A stretch of 42,387 bases of DNA, from contig CAJUJZ010000004.1 of NCBI GenBank assembly GCA_910586745.1, forward strand, positions 1-42,387, in the 5' to 3' direction. The notes below the pieces were generated by a model. The model did no database searches and was not told where the DNA came from. It saw only the letters and a program-made list of their open reading frames with translations. This document shows, in pieces, positions 16,191-24,770 of this stretch. Made by a program: the position numbers and the translations under genes. Numbering within the stretch: position 1 is the first letter of the stretch; each line of letters begins with the position of its first letter. The DNA is from an uncultured Mucispirillum sp. Lineage in GTDB: Bacteria > Chrysiogenota > Deferribacteres > Deferribacterales > Mucispirillaceae.

Positions 16191-16883
16191 TTATTTAGTC
16201 AAGGCATACTTAACACTAGCTTTGGCAAGTTCATAAGTTGCATCAATTGCTGGAAGTTTAGTTTTTACATAAGGAATAAGCAAAGGTATTTCTGTGCAGC
16301 CTTCAATTAATAAATCTGCTCCTAAATTAGTTATCTCATCAACACACTGCTGAAATAATCTGCTGTATTCTTCTGTTTTACCTGCTTTTACGCCTTTATA
16401 TATACAATCCATTATATTATTTTCTATGTTTTCTGGCAAATCTATTGTTTCAAAGCCATAATCTTTTAATATGCTGCTGTAAACTCCCGCTTTAATAGTG
16501 CCTGTTGTTGCAATAAGACCTATTTTTTTAGTTTCTGGATAATTATTTTTAATAGTGTCTGCACAGCACCTAACTATATGAATTAAAGGAATATTTACTG
16601 CTCGTTCAATATCTTTTGCAAAATAATGAGCAGTATTGCAAGGCATAATAAGAGCATCTGCTCCAGCTGCTTCAAGACGCTTTGCACTTTCTACTAATCT
16701 TGAAGCAGGATTTATGCCACCATGAAGAATATAGCCCGTTCTATCTTCTATCTGTGGGTAACTGTCAATTATAATATGTATATGATCCTGGTCTTTCTCT
16801 GCTGGAGTATAGTCTACAATTTTTTTGTATAAATCAATAGTAGCTGCAGGCCCCATTCCACCTATTATACCTATAGTTTTCAT
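16191..16883 (-). CDS. Aspartate/glutamate racemase family protein
   Basis: About 230 residues starting MKTIGIIGGMGPAATIDLY. I chose the ATG at 16883: GGGGAAT lies just upstream, whereas the ATG at 16895 lies inside that site. The two catalytic cysteines of this PLP-independent family are in MPCNTAH and EGCTEIPLL. GGMGPAAT and the overall pattern fit the aspartate racemase subgroup better than MurI. It would interconvert L- and D-aspartate, or a similar amino acid. The DAACS transporter gene lies upstream on the same strand behind a terminator, so the two are not one operon but may be related in function. Confidence 0.85.
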   Translation of the reverse strand: MKTIGIIGGMGPAATIDLYKKIVDYTPAEKDQDHIHIIIDSYPQIEDRTGYILHGGINPASRLVESAKRLEAAGADALIMPCNTAHYFAKDIERAVNIPLIHIVRCCADTIKNNYPETKKIGLIATTGTIKAGVYSSILKDYGFETIDLPENIENNIMDCIYKGVKAGKTEEYSRLFQQCVDEITNLGADLLIEGCTEIPLLIPYVKTKLPAIDATYELAKASVKYALTK

Positions 16884-16912
16884 CGTATTCCCCATTATTT
16901 TAATAAAATATG

Positions 16913-16946
16913 AAAAAATTTATCCGCAGCATAAACTGCGGATAAA
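16913..16946 (-). terminator. Rho-independent terminator after the DAACS symporter gene
   Basis: An 11-bp perfect stem (16919-16929 with 16936-16946; CCGCAG/CTGCGG core) with a 6-base loop. On the minus strand it is followed directly by a T6 run. Confidence 0.92.
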
Positions 16947-16976
16947 CGAATCAAATATTAAAGTTAATAAATTATA

Positions 16977-18272
16977 TTAAATTTTTTCAGTGGTCCAGAA
17001 TGAAGGGTCCATTTCATTTTCTATTTTTGCAACAACACATGTGCCACAAAGGTCGCCAACAATGTTCATAGAAGTTCTTCCCATATCAAGAAGTGCATCA
17101 ATACCAAGTATCATGGCATAAGCTAATTTTACATTACCTTGTGTAACATCAAGACCTACAGAGTTCATAACCATAATCAGCATTATTGCACCTGCTCCTG
17201 GAACACCTGCTGTGCCAATAGAGGCTAAAACTGCTGTAATGATTACTGTCATCTGCTGGCTTGCATCAAGCGGCATACCTACTGCATTTGCAATAAAGAT
17301 TGCACAAACACCAAGGTAGATTGTTGTCCCATCCATATTAATAGTAGCACCAAGTGGCAGTGTGAAAGAATAAACACCTTTTGAAACACCCATTTTTCTT
17401 TCAGCTGTATCCATAGATACTGGCAGTGTGCCACCTGAAGAACGAGTAACAAAAGCTGTAAGCCATGGCTCATAAACTTTTTTCAGAAAAAGAACTGGAT
17501 TTATTTTAAATGCTGCACAAATCAACATATATACTACAAATATTTGCAGAGCTAAACCAATATATACTGAAACAGTAACATGGAGAAGTGGACCAAAAGC
17601 TTCAGCACCTTGTTGAGTAAATACTTGGAAAATAAGAAAGAATACACCAATAGGAGCATAAAGCATTACCCAGCCAACCACTCTAAATATAACTTGTGCA
17701 CAACCATCAAAAAATTTGTAAACTATATCTGCACTTTCTTTTACTTTTGTATCTTTGCTGTCTCTTGCAAATGCAAGTGCAATACCAAAAAATATAGAAA
17801 AGAAAATAATAGGAAGAACATCACCTTTTGCAATAGAGCCAAATGGATTTGTAGGGATAATATTAAGGAATATTGTTACAAGAGATGGAGCTTCTTTAGC
17901 TGTTATTTCTTTTGTAGTTTCCGCTAATACAATGCCTTGTCCTGGCTGCATAATATTACCAACAACTAGACCAACAACAATTGCCATTAGAGAAGTAAGC
18001 ATATAGAAAATAATAATCTTAACACCAACTTTACCAAGCCTGCTAGGTTCAATACTTGCAACACCACTGATTAATGTAAAAATAATAACTGGTGTAACAA
18101 TCATTTTTAAAAGATTAATAAATAATGTACCAAGTGGAGCAGCTACTAAAAGAGCATATTTTCTAGCAACATTATCTGGTGAAATAAATGCGAAAATGAT
18201 ACCAGTTACTGCACCAAGTATAAGGCCAATGAAAATAGCCCAAAGAAGTCTTTTGCGTTTGTGTTCAGCCAT
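16977..18272 (-). CDS. Dicarboxylate/amino acid:cation symporter (DAACS family)
   Basis: A 431-residue inner-membrane secondary transporter of the GltP/DctA/GltPh family. The reentrant-loop motif reads TRSSGGTLPVSMDTAE. TM7 carries the sodium-site motif NMDGT (GATINMDGTTIYLG), and the second hairpin has GVPGAGAIM. Near the C terminus, TM8 holds GIDALLDMGRTSMNIVGD, whose Asp/Arg/Asn residues coordinate substrate. Arg in DMGRTSMN suits glutamate/aspartate or C4-dicarboxylates. GGAGG precedes the ATG. It ends at its own terminator. The aspartate-racemase-like gene downstream hints at aspartate use. Confidence 0.93.
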   Translation of the reverse strand: MAEHKRKRLLWAIFIGLILGAVTGIIFAFISPDNVARKYALLVAAPLGTLFINLLKMIVTPVIIFTLISGVASIEPSRLGKVGVKIIIFYMLTSLMAIVVGLVVGNIMQPGQGIVLAETTKEITAKEAPSLVTIFLNIIPTNPFGSIAKGDVLPIIFFSIFFGIALAFARDSKDTKVKESADIVYKFFDGCAQVIFRVVGWVMLYAPIGVFFLIFQVFTQQGAEAFGPLLHVTVSVYIGLALQIFVVYMLICAAFKINPVLFLKKVYEPWLTAFVTRSSGGTLPVSMDTAERKMGVSKGVYSFTLPLGATINMDGTTIYLGVCAIFIANAVGMPLDASQQMTVIITAVLASIGTAGVPGAGAIMLIMVMNSVGLDVTQGNVKLAYAMILGIDALLDMGRTSMNIVGDLCGTCVVAKIENEMDPSFWTTEKI

Positions 18273-18632
18273 AATGGACCTCCAAAAGTAATTTTATAAA
18301 ACAAATAAAATATCGTTCTAACATTAGAGTAAACCATTTTATAGATATAATCAAGCAAAAATTTTATAAAATATTAATTTTTTATTCTTTTAATTAGATT
18401 AATATAATCACTGATTTATTACTTTTTTGTATGATAAAAAAATATTATAGAATTATTTGACACTATATGATAATACTAATTAATACATATTTTTTTGCAA
18501 TTTTTATAACTATGTTTAAATATTTCATTATTATTTTTAATAGTAAAAAATATATTTTTTTACTAATACTTTATTTTTTGTTTGACAATATATAATATTA
18601 TTGATAAAAAATAATCTGTTTCTATAAAGTCT
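18273..18632. other. AT-rich intergenic region between the divergent symporter and SRP RNA genes
   Basis: It holds TTGACA at 18582-18587 and several AT-rich -10-like boxes, so at least one plus-strand promoter probably lies here. No gene or structured element is recognisable. Confidence 0.4.
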
Positions 18633-18655
18633 CACCACTTACTATAAATGTGGTG
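18633..18655 (+). promoter_or_regulatory. Inverted repeat spanning a -10-like box upstream of the SRP RNA
   Basis: CACCAC (18633-18638) and GTGGTG (18650-18655) are exact inverted complements. The 11 bases between them include TATAAA at 18643-18648, correctly placed to be the -10 box of the SRP RNA. It may be an operator; alternatively the arms may extend the RNA's terminal helix. Confidence 0.4.
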
Positions 18656-18661
18656 CATGAT

Positions 18662-18765
18662 GACTCGTCAGGGGCTATGCAATCACTGTGCGGTAAACCC
18701 CGCCAGGTTCGGAAGAAAGCAACGGTAGCTGTTATAGTGGTGTGCCGTAGTAACTCTGACGGGTC
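18662..18765 (+). ncRNA. ffs: Signal recognition particle RNA (small bacterial type)
   Basis: The most conserved part of bacterial SRP RNA is present: CCAGGTTCGGAAGAAAGCA at about 18703-18721, with the GGAA tetraloop and the asymmetric internal loop bound by the Ffh M domain. The ends pair as a terminal helix (GACTCGTCAG at 18662-18671 with CTGACGGGTC at 18756-18765). The length, about 104 bases, fits the 4.5S type without an Alu domain. There is no T-run after the 3' end; the ppiD start is only 31 bases on. Exact 5' and 3' ends are estimates. Confidence 0.93.
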
Positions 18766-18796
18766 TTCTACAATAATTATTATACAAGGATATAGT

Positions 18797-20713
18797 ATGT
18801 TAAGTTCTATCAGAAATAATCGCAAAGCTTTATCTATCGTTTTATGGCTTGTAATTATTGCTTTTGTAGCTACAATATTTGTAGTATGGGGAGTTGGTGA
18901 AAAATCTAATACCCTTTCGTATGTAGCTAAAGTTAATGACAAAGTTATCACTTATGAAGAATACCAAAACAGATACAAACTAGCAGATGATGAAATACGC
19001 CGTTATGGTGGTAATGTTAAAATTGATAACCTTTCTAAAAGAATATTAGAATCATTAATCAATGAAAAATTAATGCTTATTGAAGCAGAAAAACTTGATA
19101 TTCCTGCTACAGATTTAGAGCTTGTTGCATACATCCGCTCTGTTCCATCATTTCAAGTAAATGGCGAATTTAATATTGACCAGTATGAAATGGTATTAAG
19201 AAATAATGGTTTAAATCCTGAACAGTATGAAAAAGCTGTTAAAGATGAAATCAAAATGAAAAAAATGACAAACCTTATATATCAAACTCAATCTGTTGCT
19301 GCTGATAAAGAGATTGAAAATGAATATAATTATAGAAAATCAAATATTACAGTTGATTATGCATCTATTCCTCTTAATACTTTTGAAAAAAATATTCCTG
19401 CAAACCCTGATGAAGCAGCACTAAAAGAATATTATAACATTACAAAAGAAATATATAGAGTGCCTGCAGAAATAAAAGTTAAATATATATCATTTGATAA
19501 AAATAAATTTTTAAATAATTATACAGTATCTGATGAACAGGCAAAAGTATATTATGATACTAATATTAAGCTTTATGATAAAAAAGAAAGTGCAGATGTA
19601 AGCTTAATACACATACTTGCTAACAACAGCGACAATAAATCAATGGAAGCTGCAAAAGCAAAAATAGATGAAGCATACAGCCAGTTACAGGCTGGTAAAA
19701 GCTTTGCTGAAGCAGCTGATAACTATACTGATAAAAATATTATTCCTGCAGAAGGCGGTCACATTGGGGTAGTAGAAAAAGGTTTACTTGAAAAAGATAT
19801 TGAAAATGTAGTGTTCTCTACAGCAGTTAATACTTATTCTAAACCTGTAAAAGTTACTAATGGTTATATTATTGCTTATGTAAACAATTTAATGCCTGCA
19901 AAAAAATATACTTTTGAAGAAAAGAAAGATGAAATAAAAGAAACTATTAAAACATCTTCTAGTGCAGAGCTTTTTAATAAATATTTGTTAAATGAATTTC
20001 AAAAAATAGCTGATAACAGCAGTATTACAGCAATACAGAATGCAAATCCAGAATATAATGCCAATGTTACGGAGCTTGATTTTATTGCTGAAAATGCAGT
20101 ATTTCCAGTAACTGCTGTTGCTATTAATCCTGAAACAAAAGCAGCATTATATAAACTCAACAAGGGTGAATTAAGCCAGATAATCCTTGACGGCAGTATG
20201 GCTTATATTTTTGAAATAATTGATAAAAAACTTTCTTATATTCCAGATATGGATAAAGTAAAAAAACAATTAGTTATTGATTACAGAGTTGACAAAATAA
20301 CTAAAGAAGGTATTAAAGCATTAGAAAGTGATTTAGCTGGCAGCGGGTTTGAAAAAACAGCCTCTAAATATAATGCTTCAATAAAAACTGCTTCTTTTGT
20401 GAGAGATAGAGCAGAATTTGAAACAATATTTAAAAACGATGCTGCATTAATAAAGCAGATTATTAAAACTAAAAGCAGTAATTTCTTACAAAAACCATTC
20501 CTTTTAGATAATAACTTTTATATTTTTAAAGTTGCAAAAATAACTATGCCAGATAAAAGCGGCCTTGAAAGTGAAAAAGAAACTATTGCTGACTACATTT
20601 CAACAATAAAAGGTAATGCTGCGGTTGATGGATTTGCAAAAAAAGCATTAGAAAAAGCTGATATAAAATTTAATCAAGAATTTCTGAACAGTATGAAAAT
20701 TATAATACCTTAA
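18797..20713 (+). CDS. ppiD: PpiD-like membrane-anchored peptidyl-prolyl isomerase/chaperone
   Basis: A 638-residue protein starting MLSSIRNNRKALSIVLWL at 18797, after AAGGATA. The open frame extends upstream into the SRP RNA, but that part is not coding. Residues ~13-33 are the membrane anchor. A SurA-N-like chaperone region follows (VNDKVITYEEYQNRY; LINEKLMLIEAEKL). A parvulin-type domain lies near residues 265-375 (ADVSLIHILANN; FAEAADNYTD; GGHIGVVEKGLLEKD), then a second helical region. In E. coli PpiD sits at the SecYEG exit and assists secreted proteins. Its place directly behind the SRP RNA suits a shared role in protein export. Confidence 0.9.
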   Translation: MLSSIRNNRKALSIVLWLVIIAFVATIFVVWGVGEKSNTLSYVAKVNDKVITYEEYQNRYKLADDEIRRYGGNVKIDNLSKRILESLINEKLMLIEAEKLDIPATDLELVAYIRSVPSFQVNGEFNIDQYEMVLRNNGLNPEQYEKAVKDEIKMKKMTNLIYQTQSVAADKEIENEYNYRKSNITVDYASIPLNTFEKNIPANPDEAALKEYYNITKEIYRVPAEIKVKYISFDKNKFLNNYTVSDEQAKVYYDTNIKLYDKKESADVSLIHILANNSDNKSMEAAKAKIDEAYSQLQAGKSFAEAADNYTDKNIIPAEGGHIGVVEKGLLEKDIENVVFSTAVNTYSKPVKVTNGYIIAYVNNLMPAKKYTFEEKKDEIKETIKTSSSAELFNKYLLNEFQKIADNSSITAIQNANPEYNANVTELDFIAENAVFPVTAVAINPETKAALYKLNKGELSQIILDGSMAYIFEIIDKKLSYIPDMDKVKKQLVIDYRVDKITKEGIKALESDLAGSGFEKTASKYNASIKTASFVRDRAEFETIFKNDAALIKQIIKTKSSNFLQKPFLLDNNFYIFKVAKITMPDKSGLESEKETIADYISTIKGNAAVDGFAKKALEKADIKFNQEFLNSMKIIIP

Positions 20714-20767
20714 TAAATGCAAATTTATCAAAAAAATACAGATTATGACTATACTATTTATAACTAT

Positions 20768-20798
20768 GTCATACTGAGAGTGATAAGGTGAAGTATCT
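20768..20798 (+). repeat. Dispersed GTCATTCTGAG...GAAGAATCT-type repeat
   Basis: The left half reads GTCATACTGAGAG and the right half GGTGAAGTATCT, a variant of the family seen at 11409 and 28401-28535. It lies in the convergent gap after ppiD. Confidence 0.6.
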
Positions 20799-20850
20799 AA
20801 TAAAACAGATAGTTTAAATATATTATACACTGCTGTAATATATTTAATTT

Positions 20851-20884
20851 AGATTTTTCGCCTATAAAATCAGGCTCAAAATGA
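20851..20884 (-). repeat. Dispersed repeat, inverted partner copy
   Basis: On the minus strand it reads GTCATTTTGAGCC and then GGCGAAAAATCT. It is inverted relative to the copy at 20768-20798, so the two could pair across the convergent gap. Confidence 0.6.
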
Positions 20885-20975
20885 CTATATGGCAAAATTT
20901 TTGGGTAAGTTTAGTATATAGAATACAACAATCTTAAAAAAACTTGATAATTATGACAGCTTATATTATCCTTTG

Positions 20976-21425
20976 CTATATTATAAAATTTACTATTGCA
21001 TATATCAAATGGCAAATTGTAAAAAATAAAGTAAAAATTAATGCTATATAATTTTTTCTGTCAAGAGCAAAGCATAAAAATGCTAAACATGGCTGGATAG
21101 TTAAACCTAAAATCAAAAACCCATTTATTATGCCAGCATAATAAACTGAAAAACTTGCATAATATAGTAAACAGAAACTCACTGCAATGATAATAAGTGG
21201 AGTAAATGCAATTTTTTTACTTTTTATATTCTTTAAAAAACATAATGAAACAATCATAAATATTTGAGATGCAAAAGCTGCTTTATCAATATTTTTTGTA
21301 ATTGAATTTGCCTGAAATATATCATGTGGAGTAGAAAAAACAAAATAAATAAAATTTGGCATCATAATTATTAAAAATAAAAACAATCCAAAAATTTCAA
21401 AACTCAAACGATAATTTTTTAACAT
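20976..21425 (-). CDS. Hypothetical membrane protein, four predicted helices
   Basis: 149 residues with hydrophobic stretches near residues 10-30, 50-65, 72-110 and 118-148, and few charged residues. No motif or family is recognised. AGAGATGATTAA lies before the ATG. It is convergent with ppiD and separated from glyQ by 320 bases and a terminator, so it is probably a single-gene unit. Codon use resembles its neighbours. Confidence 0.6.
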   Translation of the reverse strand: MLKNYRLSFEIFGLFLFLIIMMPNFIYFVFSTPHDIFQANSITKNIDKAAFASQIFMIVSLCFLKNIKSKKIAFTPLIIIAVSFCLLYYASFSVYYAGIINGFLILGLTIQPCLAFLCFALDRKNYIALIFTLFFTICHLIYAIVNFII

Positions 21426-21700
21426 TTAATCATCTCTAATTATAAAAACTTATTTATATTTATACTTTTCACCATTTCTATAAAACAAATAAGCTAAATA
21501 TCTCTTCCAGCAGTTAAAGCGAACTGGTTTAATAAAATATTTATTAATCGTTTTTTATAATATATTATACTCAAACATAAAAATCAAAGAATAAAAATGA
21601 AAAAATCTAATTATTTTAATATAAAAATTAGTATTTACATGGTATAAGTATGATTTAAACCTTTTGGCAGTGCAAACCTAAATATTATTTTTCACAATTT
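21426..21700. other. AT-rich intergenic region, nothing recognised
   Basis: The gap between the membrane protein and glyQ. Beyond the glyQ terminator at its right end I see no ORF with a ribosome site and no structured RNA. Confidence 0.4.
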
Positions 21701-21702
21701 TA

Positions 21703-21740
21703 AAAATAATCCCGCTGCAAAATATTAAGCAGGATTATTT
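21703..21740 (-). terminator. Rho-independent terminator after glyQ
   Basis: AATAATC-CTGC at about 21706-21718 pairs with GCAG-GATTATT at about 21729-21739, with a short bulge. The minus strand continues with T residues. It closes the arg-glyQ operon 6 bases past the glyQ stop. Confidence 0.8.
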
Positions 21741-21745
21741 TATTA

Positions 21746-22615
21746 CTATTTATTTAGCAGCGGATAGCCCAAAGACTTTCTTGTTTCCATAAATTTTTCA
21801 GCACATATTTTTGCAAGTGCTCTTACTCGTGCAATATAGCTTGTTCTTTCTGTAACAGAAATAGCACTTCTTGCATCAAGCAGATTAAAAGTATGGCTGC
21901 ATTTTAAGCAGTAGTCATAAGCAGGCAGAGGAAGCCCCATTTCTGCAATTCTTACACATTCTTTTTCATAAGTTTCAAAAAGATTAAAAAGTGTAGATAC
22001 ATCAGCTGCTTCAAAATTAAATTTAGAAAACTGGACTTCGTTTTGGTGGTAAACATCACCATAAGTTAGTTTATCATTCCATTTAATATCAAATACAGAT
22101 TCTACCTGCTGTAAATACATTGTAATACGCTCTAAACCGTATGTAATTTCTCCAGAAACAGGTTTTAAATCAATACCACCTGCCTGCTGAAAATATGTAA
22201 ATTGAGTTATTTCCATACCATCAAGCCATACTTCCCAGCCTAAACCCCATGCACCTAATGTTGGAGACTCCCAGTCATCTTCTACGAATCTGATATCATG
22301 GTCTAATATATTAATGCCAAGAGCTTCAAGGCTTTTTAAATAAAGCTCTTGAATATTATCAGGCGATGGTTTTAGCAGCACTTGAAACTGGTAATAGTGC
22401 TGCAGTCTGTTTGGATTTTCACCATACCTGCCATCTGTTGGGCGTCTGCTTGGCTCTACATAACATGCTTTCCATGGTTCTGGACCTAAGCACATTAAAA
22501 ATGTAGCAGGGTTGAAAGTTCCTGCACCTACTTCATTATCATAAGGCTGGTAAACTATACATCCCTGATCTGCCCAGTAATGATGCAGCTTCATTATTAC
22601 ATCTTGAAAATACAT
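21746..22615 (-). CDS. glyQ: Glycyl-tRNA synthetase alpha subunit
   Basis: A 289-residue catalytic alpha chain of the bacterial alpha2-beta2 GlyRS. It has GAGTFNPATFLMCLGPEPW, VEPSRRPTDGRYGENPNRLQ and DDWESPTLGAWGLGWEVWLD, conserved in the family's ATP/glycine site, and FTYFQQAGGIDLKPVSGEIT. GGAGAATAT precedes the ATG. It lies 9 bases after argG and is the last gene of the arg operon. The beta subunit gene glyS, normally next, is not in this window: a terminator follows. Because the alpha chain alone is not active, glyS must be elsewhere. Confidence 0.97.
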   Translation of the reverse strand: MYFQDVIMKLHHYWADQGCIVYQPYDNEVGAGTFNPATFLMCLGPEPWKACYVEPSRRPTDGRYGENPNRLQHYYQFQVLLKPSPDNIQELYLKSLEALGINILDHDIRFVEDDWESPTLGAWGLGWEVWLDGMEITQFTYFQQAGGIDLKPVSGEITYGLERITMYLQQVESVFDIKWNDKLTYGDVYHQNEVQFSKFNFEAADVSTLFNLFETYEKECVRIAEMGLPLPAYDYCLKCSHTFNLLDARSAISVTERTSYIARVRALAKICAEKFMETRKSLGYPLLNK

Positions 22616-22624
22616 ATATTCTCC

Positions 22625-23833
22625 TTATTTTTTGCGAGCAGCATGCATTTTTAATGGAAGAGAGTGCAGTCTGATAAAGCCTGTTGCATCACTTTGGTTA
22701 TATGCACCACCGTCATCTTCCATAGATGCTACAGCCATATTATAAAGAGAATAATCAGAGCTTCTGCCAATACATGTTACATTACCTTTATATAATTCAA
22801 GTTTAACTTTACCATTAACATATTCTTGTGATTTATCAAGCAAAGCACGCAGGCAGTCCATTTCATGAGAAAACCAGTAACCATTATATACAAGTGTTGC
22901 AAATCTTGGCATTAACGATTCTTTTAAGTTTAAGACACTGCCGTCAAGAGTTAAACCTTCTAAATCTCTGTGAGCTGCCATAATAATAGCTGCACCTGGA
23001 GTTTCATATACGCCTCTTGATTTCATACCAACATAACGGCTTTCTACCATATCTACCCTGCCTATACCATTTTCGCCGCCTAATTTATTTAAAGCCATAA
23101 GCATATTATATGGGCTTAATGTTTCGCCGTTTAATTTAACAGCAACACCTTTATCAAATTCAAGTTCAATAACTGTTGCTTTATCTGGAGCAGCTTTTGG
23201 GCTTTTGCTGTATTCAAACATATCATCTGGCGGACATACTGCTGGGTCTTCTAATATACCTGCTTCAAATGAAATATGTAATGCGTTATCATCGCTTGAC
23301 CATGGTTTAGCCACAGTTGCTTTTACAGGAATATCATATTTTGCAGCAAATTCCATAGCTTCTTTTCTGCCTTTAATTACTGTAAAAAATTCTTCATCTC
23401 TCCAAGGTGCAATAACTTTTAAATCTGGAGCAAGAGCTGCTGCAGTTAATTCAAAACGAACCTGGTCGTTTCCTTTACCTGTTGCACCGTGTGCAAAATA
23501 AGAACAGCCAGTTTTTCTTGCTGCTTCCACCATACCTTTTGCAATTACAGGGCGGGCAAGAGATGTACCTAAATAGTATCTGCCTTCATATAATGCATTA
23601 AATGCAACAGCAGGGAAAACGAAATCTTTAACAAATTCTTCTCTTAAATCATCAATAATAACTTCACATGCACCTGATTTATGAGCTTTTTCTTTAATAG
23701 TATCCCAGTCAGAATCTTGTCCTACATTTGCTACATAAGCCACAACTTCATAGCCTTTTAATGTAAGCCATTTTAAAATTACAGATGTATCTAAACCACC
23801 TGAATATGCAAGTAATACTTTTTCTTTTGCCAT
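22625..23833 (-). CDS. argG: Argininosuccinate synthase
   Basis: A 402-residue enzyme that condenses citrulline and aspartate with ATP, the penultimate step of arginine synthesis. The PP-loop AYSGGLDTSVI is at residues 9-19. Other markers are YFAHGATGKGNDQVRFE (citrulline/aspartate contact region), PVKATVAKPWSSDDN and GIGRVDMVESRYVGMKSRG. Translation starts after GGAGG; argF ends 2 bases upstream, so coupling is likely. argH, which completes the pathway, is not in the window. Confidence 0.97.
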   Translation of the reverse strand: MAKEKVLLAYSGGLDTSVILKWLTLKGYEVVAYVANVGQDSDWDTIKEKAHKSGACEVIIDDLREEFVKDFVFPAVAFNALYEGRYYLGTSLARPVIAKGMVEAARKTGCSYFAHGATGKGNDQVRFELTAAALAPDLKVIAPWRDEEFFTVIKGRKEAMEFAAKYDIPVKATVAKPWSSDDNALHISFEAGILEDPAVCPPDDMFEYSKSPKAAPDKATVIELEFDKGVAVKLNGETLSPYNMLMALNKLGGENGIGRVDMVESRYVGMKSRGVYETPGAAIIMAAHRDLEGLTLDGSVLNLKESLMPRFATLVYNGYWFSHEMDCLRALLDKSQEYVNGKVKLELYKGNVTCIGRSSDYSLYNMAVASMEDDGGAYNQSDATGFIRLHSLPLKMHAARKK

Positions 23834-23835
23834 TT

Positions 23836-24768
23836 TTATATTCCTCCAATACAGTCTATTAATATAGCTTTTTGAACATGTAATCTATTTTCTGCCTCAT
23901 CAAAAATAACTGAGGCTTTACTTTCTAATACTTCTTCACTAACTTCTTCCCCACGGTGAGCAGGCAGGCAGTGCATAAATACTGCATCTTTATCAGCTAA
24001 TGCCATAATAGATGAATCAACTTGATAGCCTTGAAAATCTTTTATGCGTTTGGCACTTTCTTCTTCCTGCCCCATACTTGCCCAGACATCAGTATATATA
24101 ACATTAGCATTTTCTGCTGCTTCTTTTGGATTATGAGTTAATGTGATTGTGCCACCGTTTTTAGCTGCATATTTTTTTGCATTTTCTACAATATCATAGT
24201 TAACATGATAACCTTTTGGGGAAGCTATAGCAATATGGAAGCCCATCTGGCTTGCACCGTTTATCCATGAATGAGCCATATTGTTGCCGTCTCCAATATA
24301 TGCAACCTTTAAGCCTTTTATTTTACCAAATTTTTCCTGCATAGTCATCATATCTGCCATTATCTGACATGGGTGAAAGCTGTCTGTTAATGCATTAATT
24401 ACTGGTACTGAAGAATATTCTGCTAACTCAGTAACTCTTTCATGACCAAATGTTCTAATCATAATGCCGTGAACATATCTACTCATAACTCTGGCAGTAT
24501 CTTTTATTGTTTCACCTCTGCCAAGCTGAATATCTCTGCTGCTTAAGAACATAGGGTATCCGCCAAGTTCATTCATAGCGGTTTCAAAGCTGATGCGTGT
24601 TCTTGTAGATGATTTTTCAAATATCATAGCAAGAGTTTTGCCTTCAAGCTCCCTGTGTTTTATACCCTGCCTGCGTTCTTCTTTAAGTCTTATGGCAGTA
24701 TCTATTAATGTCTGCAGTTCTTCTGGAGTTCTATCCAAAAGTGTTAAAAAATGGCGTGGTTCTATCAT
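23836..24768 (-). CDS. argF: Ornithine carbamoyltransferase
   Basis: A 310-residue anabolic OTCase that makes citrulline from ornithine and carbamoyl phosphate. The carbamoyl-phosphate motif STRTRISFE is near residue 54, HPCQ sits near residue 133, and HCLPAHRGEEV near residue 265 holds the catalytic cysteine. It lies 2 bases after the argD stop and 2 bases before argG, in an argD-argF-argG order consistent with one tightly coupled operon. Confidence 0.97.
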   Translation of the reverse strand: MIEPRHFLTLLDRTPEELQTLIDTAIRLKEERRQGIKHRELEGKTLAMIFEKSSTRTRISFETAMNELGGYPMFLSSRDIQLGRGETIKDTARVMSRYVHGIMIRTFGHERVTELAEYSSVPVINALTDSFHPCQIMADMMTMQEKFGKIKGLKVAYIGDGNNMAHSWINGASQMGFHIAIASPKGYHVNYDIVENAKKYAAKNGGTITLTHNPKEAAENANVIYTDVWASMGQEEESAKRIKDFQGYQVDSSIMALADKDAVFMHCLPAHRGEEVSEEVLESKASVIFDEAENRLHVQKAILIDCIGGI

Positions 24769-24770
24769 AA

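Noticed and set aside
18650..18796. N-terminal extension of PpiD by 49 codons
   Set aside because: This stretch is the SRP RNA gene; the true start has its own ribosome site and leads straight into the membrane anchor.
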